Shown: positions 10,033 through 17,963, counted from the first letter of the stretch. The stretch: DNA of 64,000 nt from Saprospiraceae bacterium (GCA_019187365.1 JABARE010000003.1:1-64000); one strand, 5' to 3'. Numbers and translations: made by a program. Notes: generated by a model from the sequence alone, not told the origin.

Positions 10033-10108
10033 TTGAAAGCAATTCAGAATAAAGAATTATTCTGCAGGCTTTTAGCCTTGCCCCACTTCGGTAGGGGCAT
10101 TTTTTTTT
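10033..10108 (+). ncRNA. tracrRNA
   Basis: Bases 10033-10050 can pair without interruption with CRISPR repeat bases 1-18 (18 bp, of which two are G-U wobbles); the 14-base core TTGAAAGCAATTCA is exactly complementary. The tail holds a small stem at about 10064-10081 and ends in a strong terminator. With the predicted start near 10035 the RNA would be only about 74 nt, shorter than most known tracrRNAs. An alternative 8-bp hairpin, CAGAATAA (10045-10052) with TTATTCTG (10057-10064), would compete with the end of the crRNA duplex. The exact 5' end is inferred from the promoter, not observed. Confidence 0.88.
10080..10108 (+). terminator. tracrRNA Rho-independent terminator
   Basis: GCCCC (10080-10084) pairs with GGGGC (10094-10098). 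An inner AC/GT pair closes a UUCG tetraloop, and nine T follow (10100-10108). Confidence 0.92.
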
Positions 10109-10213
10109 GCCCGTGCCAGCTGCGTCTTTAAGTATCTTAAAGGTGAAACAGCGATTGCGTGAGTGCGTATCTGCTGCTCATGAATGGTTTACAAATAAAG
10201 TAAATAATTAATG

Positions 10214-10231
10214 CAAACGAACGTTTGTGAT
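10214..10231. repeat. Dispersed palindrome, copy 1
   Basis: CAAACGAACGTTTGTGAT lies between the tracrRNA terminator and the next gene (convergent side). It belongs to the palindrome family whose best copy is at 44776-44793. Confidence 0.6.
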
Positions 10232-10271
10232 GCCTGAACGGCAGGGGATGGAGGAGTGATGAAGCAGGTAT

Positions 10272-10763
10272 TCAGGAGGAGGAAGGGGGCTCTCCGAGAC
10301 TGCGGGCATCTTCCAGCAGCCTCGCCAGGGCGCTTAGAACGGTCAGCAGGACCATACGGCCAGGATCGCTGATCGCAATTTCTGATCCCTCTTCGGGGGC
10401 TATCGCCAGGTCGATGTATTCCACGACATCCTGGTTTTTCAGTTGCTCGTAAAACTTTTCTACTGCCTGGTCGTAGTCGTTGTGATCGTTGATGACCTTC
10501 CAGCTGGCCTCCTCCGACGTGATCACCTCTTCGGCTTTGAAGACTGGGAGCGCACCTTGCCGCTCGTAACTCGAAAAGAGAATGAGAAACAGGAAAAGCA
10601 GGTAATCGAGCTCTTCGTCGCTGAGCAACTCGGCGTTGGTGTTGAGCAGGATTGCTGCCAGTTCCGGCTGTGCGGTCTGCAGTTGCGTCATCTGCTTTTC
10701 AAATGATTCGGGATGTGCGTGAAAATGTTCTACACAGGCGTCGAGATGTTCAGTGGTGATCAT
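10272..10763 (-). CDS. Hypothetical acidic helical protein
   Basis: This 163-residue protein is not recognised. It is rich in Glu, Asp and Leu and looks fully helical. A hydrophobic stretch ELDYLLFLFLILFSSYE (about 71-87) is probably a buried helix or a short membrane-associated segment, and a second hydrophobic helix RMVLLTVLSALARLLEDA lies near residues 135-152. There is no signal peptide. It stands alone between the CRISPR-Cas locus and a gene-poor stretch, and nothing links it to CRISPR function apart from position. The ATG at 10763 is the first in frame. Confidence 0.75.
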   Translation of the reverse strand: MITTEHLDACVEHFHAHPESFEKQMTQLQTAQPELAAILLNTNAELLSDEELDYLLFLFLILFSSYERQGALPVFKAEEVITSEEASWKVINDHNDYDQAVEKFYEQLKNQDVVEYIDLAIAPEEGSEIAISDPGRMVLLTVLSALARLLEDARSLGEPPSSS

Positions 10764-11526
10764 GATCTGGATTGGATGGCAATGGAGGTTTTACAAGTTT
10801 ACTTCGCACAAATCAAAATTGGAGACTCAGCATTGTTTGCCTCGGTACGACGTGCACCTTAAAAAATAGTTGATCGCACAACATGATATCTCGATCGCAG
10901 CTTACAAAGCCAAACATCCAGACTCCACAGCAAAGATATATAAAGTACTCATAAACGCGAATGTTCTGCCTCCCTTCATTCAGGGACACGGCTGGAGGGA
11001 AAAAATGACTCTTTGGGTTTCTCACCAACAGATCCATATCCGGGGCGGCGTTTTAAGTTCTGTGTACGTTCAAGGTCAAAACTTGCATGAGTGCAGCGCG
11101 GTTGAAAATCCATTCAATTTGTTTTTCGTGAATGGGATCATTGCGTTCAATGCCCTTTTTCACTTCATCGCGATAAGTGGCTTGCATCGAGGCACCTGAT
11201 GATTTACACTGACTTCAATTTCCTGTTGATGTATCACCGTGCCGGTTTTTTTCAAATATTTAATGAAGATCGGATTGCGAATTGGTTTTCAGGATTCCGC
11301 CGCGGTATTCCGGATATCTCACGCAAGTGAAACGCGTCACAGCTTTTCCGTTTGCCTGTTTGATTGAACCTTGTGTCGAGTGCAGCGCCTGCTTTAGGAT
11401 GGGCGGGCTTGGCTTTCTTTTAGGATCTGGTTTGGTGATTTGGTGGTAGCGTGTTCGAAATGGGCCAGTACCTTCAACCGGCTGTTGATGAACTGCGGAA
11501 GTAACTCAGCGCCCCTTCTGGCCGGA
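10764..11526. other. Gene-poor region
   Basis: About 760 bp without a convincing long gene. Frames of 74 codons (10813-11037, minus) and 109 codons (10870-11199, plus) show no recognisable sequence and overlap each other. A short minus-strand frame at 11053-11187 looks more protein-like and is listed separately. The rest shows no repeat or RNA signature that I can support. Confidence 0.5.
11053..11187 (-). CDS. Possible 44-residue small protein
   Basis: This short frame would encode 44 residues beginning MQATYRDEVKKGIERND and ending LTLNVHRT. The composition is protein-like: alternating charged and hydrophobic residues that would form an amphipathic helix, with no biased codons. Only nine codons upstream are open before a stop, so it is either a true small protein or the remnant of a larger gene. 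No family is recognised and no promoter box is evident. Confidence 0.3.
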   Translation of the reverse strand: MQATYRDEVKKGIERNDPIHEKQIEWIFNRAALMQVLTLNVHRT

Positions 11527-12168
11527 CTATTTTTTTTCCTGGTCCTTCCAGGCCCACAGATACAAACAAGCAAGCGACCGGTAGGGTTTCCAGCGCACGG
11601 CGATGCGCTCCATTTTGGCGCGCAGTGCTGCACCGCTTTCATCCAGCCGGTACAAATTTTTCATGGCAACCTGAATTCCATAATCACCCGGCGAAAAAAC
11701 GTCTGGACGGCACAGTCCAAACATCAGTACCATCTCTGCGGTCCAGCGGCCCACACCGGGGATTCTCGTCAACCACTCGCAAAAGGCTTCATCATCCATG
11801 GCTGCGAGGGATGCGGAAGTAGGCGACTCTTCTTCGAAAAAGGTTGCGGAGGCCTTAATGTATTGCACTTTGCGGGTGGACAGTCCAATGCCTCGAAGCT
11901 CGGCGTCATCCGTTTCAATTATGCGCGCATTTTCAGGGAAAGTCCCCCCGTACAGGTCGATAAAACGCCCGTAAATGATTCGGGCAACGTGCACAGACAA
12001 TTGCTGGCTGACGATGGAACCTACCAGGTATTCGCGCAGGTCAGATTGTTTTCCGGGCAGGTGCAGCCGGTCGGCGGGGATGCTGTCGACCAGCCGTCGC
12101 ATGCGGGCATCCTTTCGAAGGATCTCAGCGCCGTTCATGAAATAAATCACAGGATCCTTTTCCAGCAA
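11527..12168 (-). CDS. DNA-3-methyladenine glycosylase II-like (HhH-GPD)
   Basis: This 213-residue base-excision repair glycosylase of the AlkA group removes alkylated purines. The helix-hairpin-helix LTRIPGVGRWTAEMVL (about 133-148) is followed by the catalytic aspartate in SPGDYGIQ (D162), the GPD signature. The N-terminal part has LREYLVGSIVSQQLS, the usual SIVxQQ segment. It lacks the extra N-terminal domain of E. coli AlkA and has the short form common in many bacteria. A C-terminal aromatic/Trp-rich RSLACLYLWAWKD also fits. The frame overlaps nothing and sits 42 bp downstream of the peptidase gene on the same strand. Confidence 0.9.
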   Translation of the reverse strand: MLEKDPVIYFMNGAEILRKDARMRRLVDSIPADRLHLPGKQSDLREYLVGSIVSQQLSVHVARIIYGRFIDLYGGTFPENARIIETDDAELRGIGLSTRKVQYIKASATFFEEESPTSASLAAMDDEAFCEWLTRIPGVGRWTAEMVLMFGLCRPDVFSPGDYGIQVAMKNLYRLDESGAALRAKMERIAVRWKPYRSLACLYLWAWKDQEKK

Positions 12169-12210
12169 ACGCGCAGGCGTATTTTGGATGCAGCAAAAGC
12201 ATCGACGCCA

Positions 12211-13476
12211 TCAGAACGTAACGGTTTTTAAGACGATCCCGTCTTTGCGACGCACCGCGATCTCGGTACTCTGCCCCTTTTCAAATTTGCTGAGCGCCTC
12301 CATGTAGGCGTACACGTCTTTTACCGCATAGCTGCCAATGCGTACGACGATGTCGCCGTCCATCAGGCCCGCTTTATGTGCCGGCCGGTTTTCGATGACG
12401 GCGTCGATGCGCATGCCTTCGCCGGTGTAAACGTAGTCGGGCATGACCCCAAGGGTGACTTTGAATGCAGCCGCCTGCTGCTTGTTTTCATCGCGCGTTT
12501 TCTGAAACTGCAGCGCGGGCTTTGCCGATAGCGCCAGCACCAGGGAGCGGATGCAGCTGCCTACTTCGCGAATGCCTTCGTAATTCACCAGCGGACTGTC
12601 GTCGGAGGGTTTGTGATAGTCGCGGTGTTGTCCGGTAAAAAAGTGCAGCACAGGCATGTTTCTGAGGTAGAAGGAACTGTGGTCGGAAGGGCCAATGCCG
12701 CTTTCGCTGTAATTGAAATGAAAACGGTCGGGGCGAATGCGGTCCAGCAGATCTTTCCATTCCGTAGCCGTGCCGGTGCCGCTGATGGCAATGGAACGCT
12801 CGGCATTGAGACGCCCCACCATGTCCATATTGAGCATCGCCAGTATCTTATCTGTGGACACGGGAGATTTTTCTAAAAAAGCCTTCGAACCCAGCAAACC
12901 CATTTCTTCACCCGAAAAAGCAACAAACAGCACGTTGAAACCCAGGTCAGGTACAACGGAAAGTTCGCGGGCAAGCCAAAGCAGCGCCGCAACGCCGCTG
13001 GCGTTGTCGTCGGCACCATTGTGGATGGCCGGAGTGTCTGCGGCGTGTAAAGAACCGTGCATTCCAAATCCGAGGTGGTCGTAATGTGCCCCGATCACCA
13101 GGGTTTTTTCGGCCTTGCGGTCGAGCAGTCCCGCAACGTTGTGCCCGGTTCCAGGCTCTTTGGATCCACCGTGCGGATGGGCAGCAAAGGAAAAAGGCTG
13201 AAGCCATTCACCATTCCATGCGCCCCGAAGTCCCACGGACTCCATCCTGCGGGCGATGTAGTGGGCGGCAAGCAGTTCCCCGCGGGTCCCCGTTTGACGG
13301 CCTTCCAGATCGTCGGATGCCAGGTACACCACGTCGACGCGGACCTGCATCAGCGGGTCGGCTGCCTGGGCATGTGCCGGGTTGGATACGGATAACAGGA
13401 TCGCGAACGATGCCAGAAGCGGACGCATCAGGAACCTAAAGGGGGATGAACTCATATGGGTTTGATTTGTGAACAT
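12211..13476 (-). CDS. Secreted M28-family zinc aminopeptidase with PDZ domain
   Basis: The 421-residue exported peptidase has a signal peptide (hydrophobic core about 17-31, ending in AHAQA). The M28 metal ligands are visible: HYDHLG (H131, D133), NGADDNAS (D156), FSGEE (catalytic E190, ligand E191), NMDMVG (D218) and DYHKPSDD (H288). Residues from about 335 to the end form a PDZ domain (AGLMDGDIVVRIGSYAV), a common partner of this subfamily for substrate or complex binding. Translation may start at M1 or at M8. It is divergent from the SRPBCC gene and shares a short upstream region with it. Confidence 0.93.
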   Translation of the reverse strand: MFTNQTHMSSSPFRFLMRPLLASFAILLSVSNPAHAQAADPLMQVRVDVVYLASDDLEGRQTGTRGELLAAHYIARRMESVGLRGAWNGEWLQPFSFAAHPHGGSKEPGTGHNVAGLLDRKAEKTLVIGAHYDHLGFGMHGSLHAADTPAIHNGADDNASGVAALLWLARELSVVPDLGFNVLFVAFSGEEMGLLGSKAFLEKSPVSTDKILAMLNMDMVGRLNAERSIAISGTGTATEWKDLLDRIRPDRFHFNYSESGIGPSDHSSFYLRNMPVLHFFTGQHRDYHKPSDDSPLVNYEGIREVGSCIRSLVLALSAKPALQFQKTRDENKQQAAAFKVTLGVMPDYVYTGEGMRIDAVIENRPAHKAGLMDGDIVVRIGSYAVKDVYAYMEALSKFEKGQSTEIAVRRKDGIVLKTVTF

Positions 13477-13522
13477 TGATCAAAGCTAAAGAACAATCCG
13501 TTCGGGGCAGGGTTCAAACGCG

Positions 13523-13530
13523 TAAATTTG
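13523..13530 (+). promoter_or_regulatory. -7 box TAAATTTG
   Basis: This perfect TAnnTTTG box ends 5 bp before the ATG at 13536, implying an almost leaderless transcript for the SRPBCC-GyrI gene. No convincing -33 TTG is seen at the right distance. Confidence 0.45.
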
Positions 13531-13535
13531 CCGTT

Positions 13536-14645
13536 ATGAGCAAAAAGCAGATCGCAATTTTAATCCTTCCTCTGGCAGTGGCGGCATACCTGTTGGCCTG
13601 TTTTTTCGGACCTGCAGCGTATTCTTTTACCGACGAAGTGAAGATAACCGGTCCTTACAAAATGGCCTATATTACCCTCAACGACATCAAAGACTGGCCA
13701 AAATGGTATAGCTGGAACAAAGAGGACCCCAGTTTTCATTTTGTAAAGGGGGGAAGGCAGCACTACGTAGGCGCCAACTTCAGCTTTGAGAGCAAATCCA
13801 TGGGATCGGGTTACGTGGAGCTGCTTGAATCTTACCAAGACAGCGTGGTAACGGCCCGCCTGCAAACGGACGTTCTGCCCGGAGAGATGAAGATCAACTG
13901 GCAGATCCTTCCCGAAGGCACCCGTACATTTTTTCTAAAGGTCAATGCACGGTTGGCCGGAACCATTCCCTTTTACCAGCGCGCGCTGTACCTGGGGCTT
14001 CCTGCCCGGTGGAACGGCATACTCCGGAAGGACCTGCAGGGAATCCAGTCTTACATTGAGCAACTCGTACAAACAGATTTTGGCATCAAAAAGGAGCCCT
14101 ATAAGGAAAAGCATTATTTCGGCATACTCGATGCGGTGATCAACGACCGCGTGCCACAATATTATGCTAAACAGCTGCCCCGGGTTTACCGGTTCCTCGA
14201 CTCGCTGGGCATTACCCCGTCTGGGCCTCCAGCGGGGCTGATCTTCGATTGGGATGCGAGCGTCGGCCGCGTTTTTCTGATGGCCGCGCTGCCGGTCGAT
14301 AAGCCCATGCCCAATATCCGGGGTTATACGTCCTTTACCATCAAACCTACTGAATGTTTGCACCTGGAGCATTATGGCAGCTATGCCACCCTGCGTCACG
14401 CGCACACCAAACTGTCCTACCTGATGGACGATTCTCCATACGTGCTGGGGGCTCCCGTCATCGAGGAATACGTCACCTCACCTTCACAGGAACCCGACAC
14501 TTCAAAATGGCTAACGAACGTTTATTACCTGTTTGACAATACGGGTGGATACGCTAAAACAGTGGAGCGAAAGTTCAGCCTTGAAGACGTCATCAAAATG
14601 GAAGAGGCAGAGCGACGCGAGAACCTGAAAAAACTGATTCAATGA
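13536..14645 (+). CDS. SRPBCC domain / GyrI-like effector-binding domain fusion protein
   Basis: The protein starts MSKKQIAILILPLAVAAYLL, an uncleaved membrane anchor, so I prefer the ATG at 13536 (369 residues) over the open frame from 13476. The first half resembles an SRPBCC/polyketide-cyclase lipid-binding fold (NDIKDWPKWYSWNKEDPSF is the classical WPxW-W-xxDP start). The second half (from about residue 200) resembles the GyrI-like small-molecule-binding domain (GLIFDWD, MAALPVDKP and LEHYGSYATLRHAHTKL). Fusions of this kind are known in Bacteroidota but their ligand is unknown. Outer or inner membrane localisation is inferred from the anchor only. Confidence 0.8.
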   Translation: MSKKQIAILILPLAVAAYLLACFFGPAAYSFTDEVKITGPYKMAYITLNDIKDWPKWYSWNKEDPSFHFVKGGRQHYVGANFSFESKSMGSGYVELLESYQDSVVTARLQTDVLPGEMKINWQILPEGTRTFFLKVNARLAGTIPFYQRALYLGLPARWNGILRKDLQGIQSYIEQLVQTDFGIKKEPYKEKHYFGILDAVINDRVPQYYAKQLPRVYRFLDSLGITPSGPPAGLIFDWDASVGRVFLMAALPVDKPMPNIRGYTSFTIKPTECLHLEHYGSYATLRHAHTKLSYLMDDSPYVLGAPVIEEYVTSPSQEPDTSKWLTNVYYLFDNTGGYAKTVERKFSLEDVIKMEEAERRENLKKLIQ

Positions 14646-14656
14646 CCGGCCGTACG

Positions 14657-14674
14657 AACAAACGATCGTTAGTA
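14657..14674. repeat. Dispersed palindrome, copy 2
   Basis: AACAAACGATCGTTAGTA, a GATC-centred variant, begins 12 bp after the stop codon of the SRPBCC gene and precedes the carboxypeptidase gene. Confidence 0.6.
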
Positions 14675-14726
14675 ATAATTTCGAAATTATCTGCTGTGGC
14701 CTGCCACCGTCAGAAAACATCACTCC

Positions 14727-15458
14727 GTGGCTGAAGGGATACGAACGATTGGAGGCATAAACTCGTCGCTGATCAGCGGAAGATTCGACCCCAGGTCCAT
14801 GGTGCAGTTTGTAGAATTCACTGCAGACTGGGGTGCTCAGAAACTTTACCTTCAGCGAGAGGCGCACGAAGCCTTCCTGCGCATGAAGCAGGCAGCGGGA
14901 GATGATTCCGTTTACCTGTTCATCGTTTCAGCTTTCCGGAGTTTTGATCGCCAGCGGGAGATTTGGGAAGACAAATGGACAGGCAGAGAACTTGCCGGCG
15001 ACAAAAGTTTGAAAAATTTCCGGGGGAGTGCACACGATAGGGCCTGCATCATCATGGAGTACACGGCGCCCCCAGGCTACTCGCGTCACCATTGGGGCAC
15101 CGACATCGATATCAACTCAGTGGAGCCTGAATATTTTGATACGCCGGATGGCAAACGCGTTTACGATTGGCTGAATCGCCGGGCCGGAGAGTTTGGTTTT
15201 TGCCAGACTTACACCGCTTTCAGCGCCCAACGTCCGGGTGGTTTCAACGAAGAGAAATGGCATTGGTCTTACGAACCGCTCTCTTATCCGATCTGGTCCG
15301 CGCAGCTCAAGCAATTCGAGCACCGGCTCAAATACCGGTTCAAAGGGTACAGCGCCCTCAGCCGAATAGACCTTTTCGAATACCTGCGTTGCGTAAATCA
15401 CTGCAGCAGCCTGGCAGGACAAGAGACTCCTGAAGATAGAAAGTCAACATTGCCCTAA
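14727..15458 (+). CDS. M15-family D-alanyl-D-alanine carboxypeptidase
   Basis: This 243-residue peptidoglycan peptidase is of the VanY/DacB type. The zinc motif SRHHWGTDIDI supplies His and Asp (about residues 112-122), and EKWHWSYEP supplies the third His. SAFRSFDRQREIW is the conserved substrate-loop region. The frame opens with GTG at 14727; the next ATG (14802) would remove part of the conserved start. No signal peptide is obvious, which is unusual for a cell-wall enzyme and may mean the true start or export route is different. It lies downstream of the SRPBCC gene on the same strand with 81 bp between. Confidence 0.88.
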   Translation: MAEGIRTIGGINSSLISGRFDPRSMVQFVEFTADWGAQKLYLQREAHEAFLRMKQAAGDDSVYLFIVSAFRSFDRQREIWEDKWTGRELAGDKSLKNFRGSAHDRACIIMEYTAPPGYSRHHWGTDIDINSVEPEYFDTPDGKRVYDWLNRRAGEFGFCQTYTAFSAQRPGGFNEEKWHWSYEPLSYPIWSAQLKQFEHRLKYRFKGYSALSRIDLFEYLRCVNHCSSLAGQETPEDRKSTLP

Positions 15459-15510
15459 AGTCACCCGGTGTTGGGAGCCCTTAAGCGGACTTCCCCATGG
15501 CCCCAGATGC

Positions 15511-15518
15511 TAACTTTG
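15511..15518 (+). promoter_or_regulatory. -7 box TAACTTTG
   Basis: This TAnnTTTG box lies inside the longest version of the downstream frame. It argues that translation begins at the later ATG (15564) and not at 15468 or 15507. Confidence 0.4.
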
Positions 15519-15563
15519 CAAGAAGACTTGTATGCGAGACATCAAAAAACGAACAAGCCGCTT

Positions 15564-15869
15564 ATGGGCGCAGAACTGATCCTGCCGGAATTGGGCGAAC
15601 CGCACGGCGACTCAGCCGCACACGAGCGCGCCTGGCTCGATGCTGTGAACATCCGGGTGGCAGAACTGCTCGATACCGATCCGGGCTTGCTTTTTAGCCA
15701 CCTCTACCGGCTCGACATCAGCGAAGCAAGCCTTGCCCGCATCCTGCGTACCGAATTTCCCAAAGACATCCCGGAAGCCATCAGCCGCGAAATCCTCCTC
15801 CGAGAAAAACAAAAGGCCGCCAGCCGCAAAGCCAATCCTCGAAACATCATTCTCGATGAGGAATACTGA
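15564..15869 (+). CDS. Hypothetical protein
   Basis: With the start at 15564 the protein has 101 residues (MGAELILPELGEPHGD...). The frame is open from 15468, but a promoter box at 15511-15518 sits in that extension. The product is charged, soluble and helical, with HERAWLDAVNIRVAELLDTDPGLLFSHLYR in the middle (quoted here as two parts: HERAWLDAVNIRV and AELLDTDPGLLFSHLYR). The tail is lysine- and arginine-rich. The central part, about one residue short of a typical small DUF found in Bacteroidota, is not assigned to any family. There is no signal peptide or membrane segment. Confidence 0.65.
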   Translation: MGAELILPELGEPHGDSAAHERAWLDAVNIRVAELLDTDPGLLFSHLYRLDISEASLARILRTEFPKDIPEAISREILLREKQKAASRKANPRNIILDEEY

Positions 15870-16030
15870 GAAAGAGATCAGGGATGATTTGGGAAGCAGT
15901 GTAATATGGTCTTAGCGGTTTGGGTGATGCCCGCCAATCGTTTGGGTATTTCCTGGCGCAAAAAAGAGGGTACCCAACGGAAATCACCTGTATTTTGATT
16001 TACGCAAACACAAATCACAACCTGAGTTCC

Positions 16031-16078
16031 CCCCTCTTTGATCTTGCAAAAGATCAGTGAGGGGTGGCGCGCAGCGCC
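16031..16078. repeat. Compound hairpin next to IVP-like gene
   Basis: CCCCTC (16031-16036) pairs with GAGGGG (16059-16064). Inside it GATCTT (16040-16045) pairs with AAGATC (16050-16055) around GCAA. A second stem, GGCGC-GCA-GCGCC, follows at 16066-16078. This layout is familiar from repeats found beside four-helix-bundle (IVP) genes; here it lies just downstream of such a gene. Confidence 0.6.
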
Positions 16079-16093
16079 GGGGTGAGTCCGGGA

Positions 16094-16390
16094 TCACCTT
16101 TTTAAGCTAAAGACGCTCAAACAGAAACCCAATTTAGTCCGCTTTGAAAATGAGTTCATGAAGTAGCCGTTTTCGTTAGCTTCTTTGAGGGCAATCGGCA
16201 ATTTGTGAATGAAGTCATATTTGCTTTCTGCACATTCCGCTTCACAAACCAGGGTGTCAATAGCCGTTCCGGAGCGCAATAGCTCCATCGGTAAACCAAA
16301 TTCATTTTGAGACTGCATGGCTCTTGCAGGAGGGACAATTTGAATCGCAAATTGCAATCCTTTCTCTTTTATAACATTCTGTTTTACCAT
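16094..16390 (-). CDS. Four-helix-bundle protein (23S rRNA intervening-sequence protein family), shortened
   Basis: The 98-residue protein matches the IVP/S23 family: FAIQIVPPARA in helix 1, the signature MELLRSGTAIDTLVCEAE, then SKYDFIHKLPIALKEANE. In typical members the following helix reads like YWLELL and the protein is about 115-120 residues. Here it continues NGYFMNSFSKRTKLGF and stops, so the last helix is altered or truncated. The family is known both inside 23S rRNA genes and as free-standing copies beside hairpin repeats, with no settled function. A compound hairpin follows at 16031-16078. Confidence 0.72.
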   Translation of the reverse strand: MVKQNVIKEKGLQFAIQIVPPARAMQSQNEFGLPMELLRSGTAIDTLVCEAECAESKYDFIHKLPIALKEANENGYFMNSFSKRTKLGFCLSVFSLKR

Positions 16391-16405
16391 TCCTCTTTGT
16401 CATTA

Positions 16406-17878
16406 TCAATTCCCCGTTACCAATTCAATTTTAATTGCATTTCCGGAACGTAGGATCAGCCAGCATGGAGCGGAGGTTGCCGGTGGTATGCAGTCGTCTC
16501 CTGGTTTCAGGCTGCCACTGCTCAGGATGACACCCCGGGCATCGACCAGAAGGTAGTGGCAGCCTGGAGGAATGCCCGCTATGCAGATCTTGTCGCGGTA
16601 GGGGTTGGGATAGATGGTGCATTGCAATCTGGTCGACAGACCAGTTGTCACCGTCGTGCCTGCTTCAAATGCTCCGATGGAAGGAATGGTCAAGAAGGGA
16701 GTACCAAGGAAATCCGTCAGCCCGGGAAAAGCAGGCGATCCCTTTCCAATGGCGGGTGAGCCCGGCTTCAGACGGTAGTTGCCCGTGGAAAATTGGATAA
16801 AGAGAGGGTCTTTCTGGACGATCCCATTGGTTTCAGGAACCGGGAGTTGCGGCCCACCCCAACCGGCCTGGTCGAGGTGGTACCAGAGGTTATTGGAGAA
16901 GCGAAATGTAGCTGGGCTGGTGTAAGGGCCGATGTTGACATCCGTGGAAAGTGCGTGGTCGACGACGACGATGTTGTTGTAAAACAGGTTGTTGGCGCAG
17001 CTTAAGTAATATGAAGTATCGGTGCTCTCCTGAAGTATGCGCATGATCCAGCGGCCGGGCAGGATGAGGGTGTTGTTGACCACGGCAACGTTGCGGCAGC
17101 CGACATAGGCGATCGGAGCCAGCGATCCCTCAATCACGTTGGCAAAAACCAGGATATCTCGCGCTTCGTAGTTTGCTCCCGCGGGGCGGAAAAAGGCAGC
17201 ACCCGTGCTGCCGCCGAGGTTTAGGGTTCTTTGTCCACCGTTTGTGAAATGGTTGGCAAAGATCTTCAGGTCGCTCGTGCCCCCCTTGGCCTGTATGCTG
17301 TTGCTTCCAAGTTTCACAAAGCGGTTTTGGACTATTTCTCCAAAATGGCAGCCTACCATGTCTATGCCGCTGCCGCCGGTAGATCCATTTTCAAAATGAC
17401 AATTTCGGATGACGAAGGAGTCGAGTCCGGACAGTTTGAGCAGGTCGTTGTTTCCCGAGGCTGCCATATCGCGGAACGTGCATTCTTCGATGATCACGTG
17501 GTGTGTGGGGCTGTCAAAGCTGCCGCCGTCATCGATGTTCATACCGTTTCCCGTTTGTCCACGAAGCGTGAACCTGCGAAGGTGCACGTAGGTGGCATCG
17601 GTGAAGTGGAGGCCCTCAGAGCTTCCTTCCAGGATGACCTGATCGGGGTCGGTGCCCTCAAAAGTAATCCAGGCATCGGGTCTGCCTTTCAAATTGGAGA
17701 TGTAGTAGTTTCCCGGGTAGAGGGCAGGATGCAGCCGGATGGTGTCGCCAGGCCGTGCTGCGGCAGCGGCTGTTTGTGGGTTTGAATAGGGTTTGCCGGG
17801 ACCTACGTCAAGAACGCGCTGTGCGGCAGCATCTCCGGTTAGCAGAACCAGGATAGCCAGAAGGATCGTGTTTTTCAT
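16406..17878 (-). CDS. Secreted right-handed beta-helix protein with type IX sorting domain
   Basis: The protein starts MKNTILLAILVLLTGDAAAQ, a clear signal peptide, so I take the ATG at 17878 (490 residues). The middle (about 30-390) is a parallel beta-helix with repeated short strands such as VIIEECTFRDM, FVIRNCHFENG and LKIFANHFTNGG, typical of polysaccharide-binding or lyase-like proteins. The last about 80 residues (TIYPNPYRDKICIAGIPPG to the end) form a type A C-terminal domain recognised by the type IX secretion system. Cell-surface or extracellular location follows from that. The enzymatic activity is unknown, and no lyase catalytic motif is identified. Confidence 0.88.
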   Translation of the reverse strand: MKNTILLAILVLLTGDAAAQRVLDVGPGKPYSNPQTAAAAARPGDTIRLHPALYPGNYYISNLKGRPDAWITFEGTDPDQVILEGSSEGLHFTDATYVHLRRFTLRGQTGNGMNIDDGGSFDSPTHHVIIEECTFRDMAASGNNDLLKLSGLDSFVIRNCHFENGSTGGSGIDMVGCHFGEIVQNRFVKLGSNSIQAKGGTSDLKIFANHFTNGGQRTLNLGGSTGAAFFRPAGANYEARDILVFANVIEGSLAPIAYVGCRNVAVVNNTLILPGRWIMRILQESTDTSYYLSCANNLFYNNIVVVDHALSTDVNIGPYTSPATFRFSNNLWYHLDQAGWGGPQLPVPETNGIVQKDPLFIQFSTGNYRLKPGSPAIGKGSPAFPGLTDFLGTPFLTIPSIGAFEAGTTVTTGLSTRLQCTIYPNPYRDKICIAGIPPGCHYLLVDARGVILSSGSLKPGDDCIPPATSAPCWLILRSGNAIKIELVTGN

Positions 17879-17939
17879 AGGCAATAAAGATATGTCGAAT
17901 TGGACAGTCGCATCCCGCAGGAAGAAGGGTCCTTGAAGT

Positions 17940-17947
17940 TAACTTTG
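17940..17947 (+). promoter_or_regulatory. -7 box TAACTTTG
   Basis: The TAnnTTTG box lies 16 bp before the ATG of the isoaspartyl peptidase gene, implying a very short leader. A matching -33 element is not evident. Confidence 0.4.
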
Positions 17948-17963
17948 TCGAAATGCTGCAACG

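Noticed and set aside
10870-11199. 109-codon plus-strand frame in the gene-poor region
   Set aside because: No known pattern, no promoter box, overlaps a minus-strand frame of more protein-like composition.
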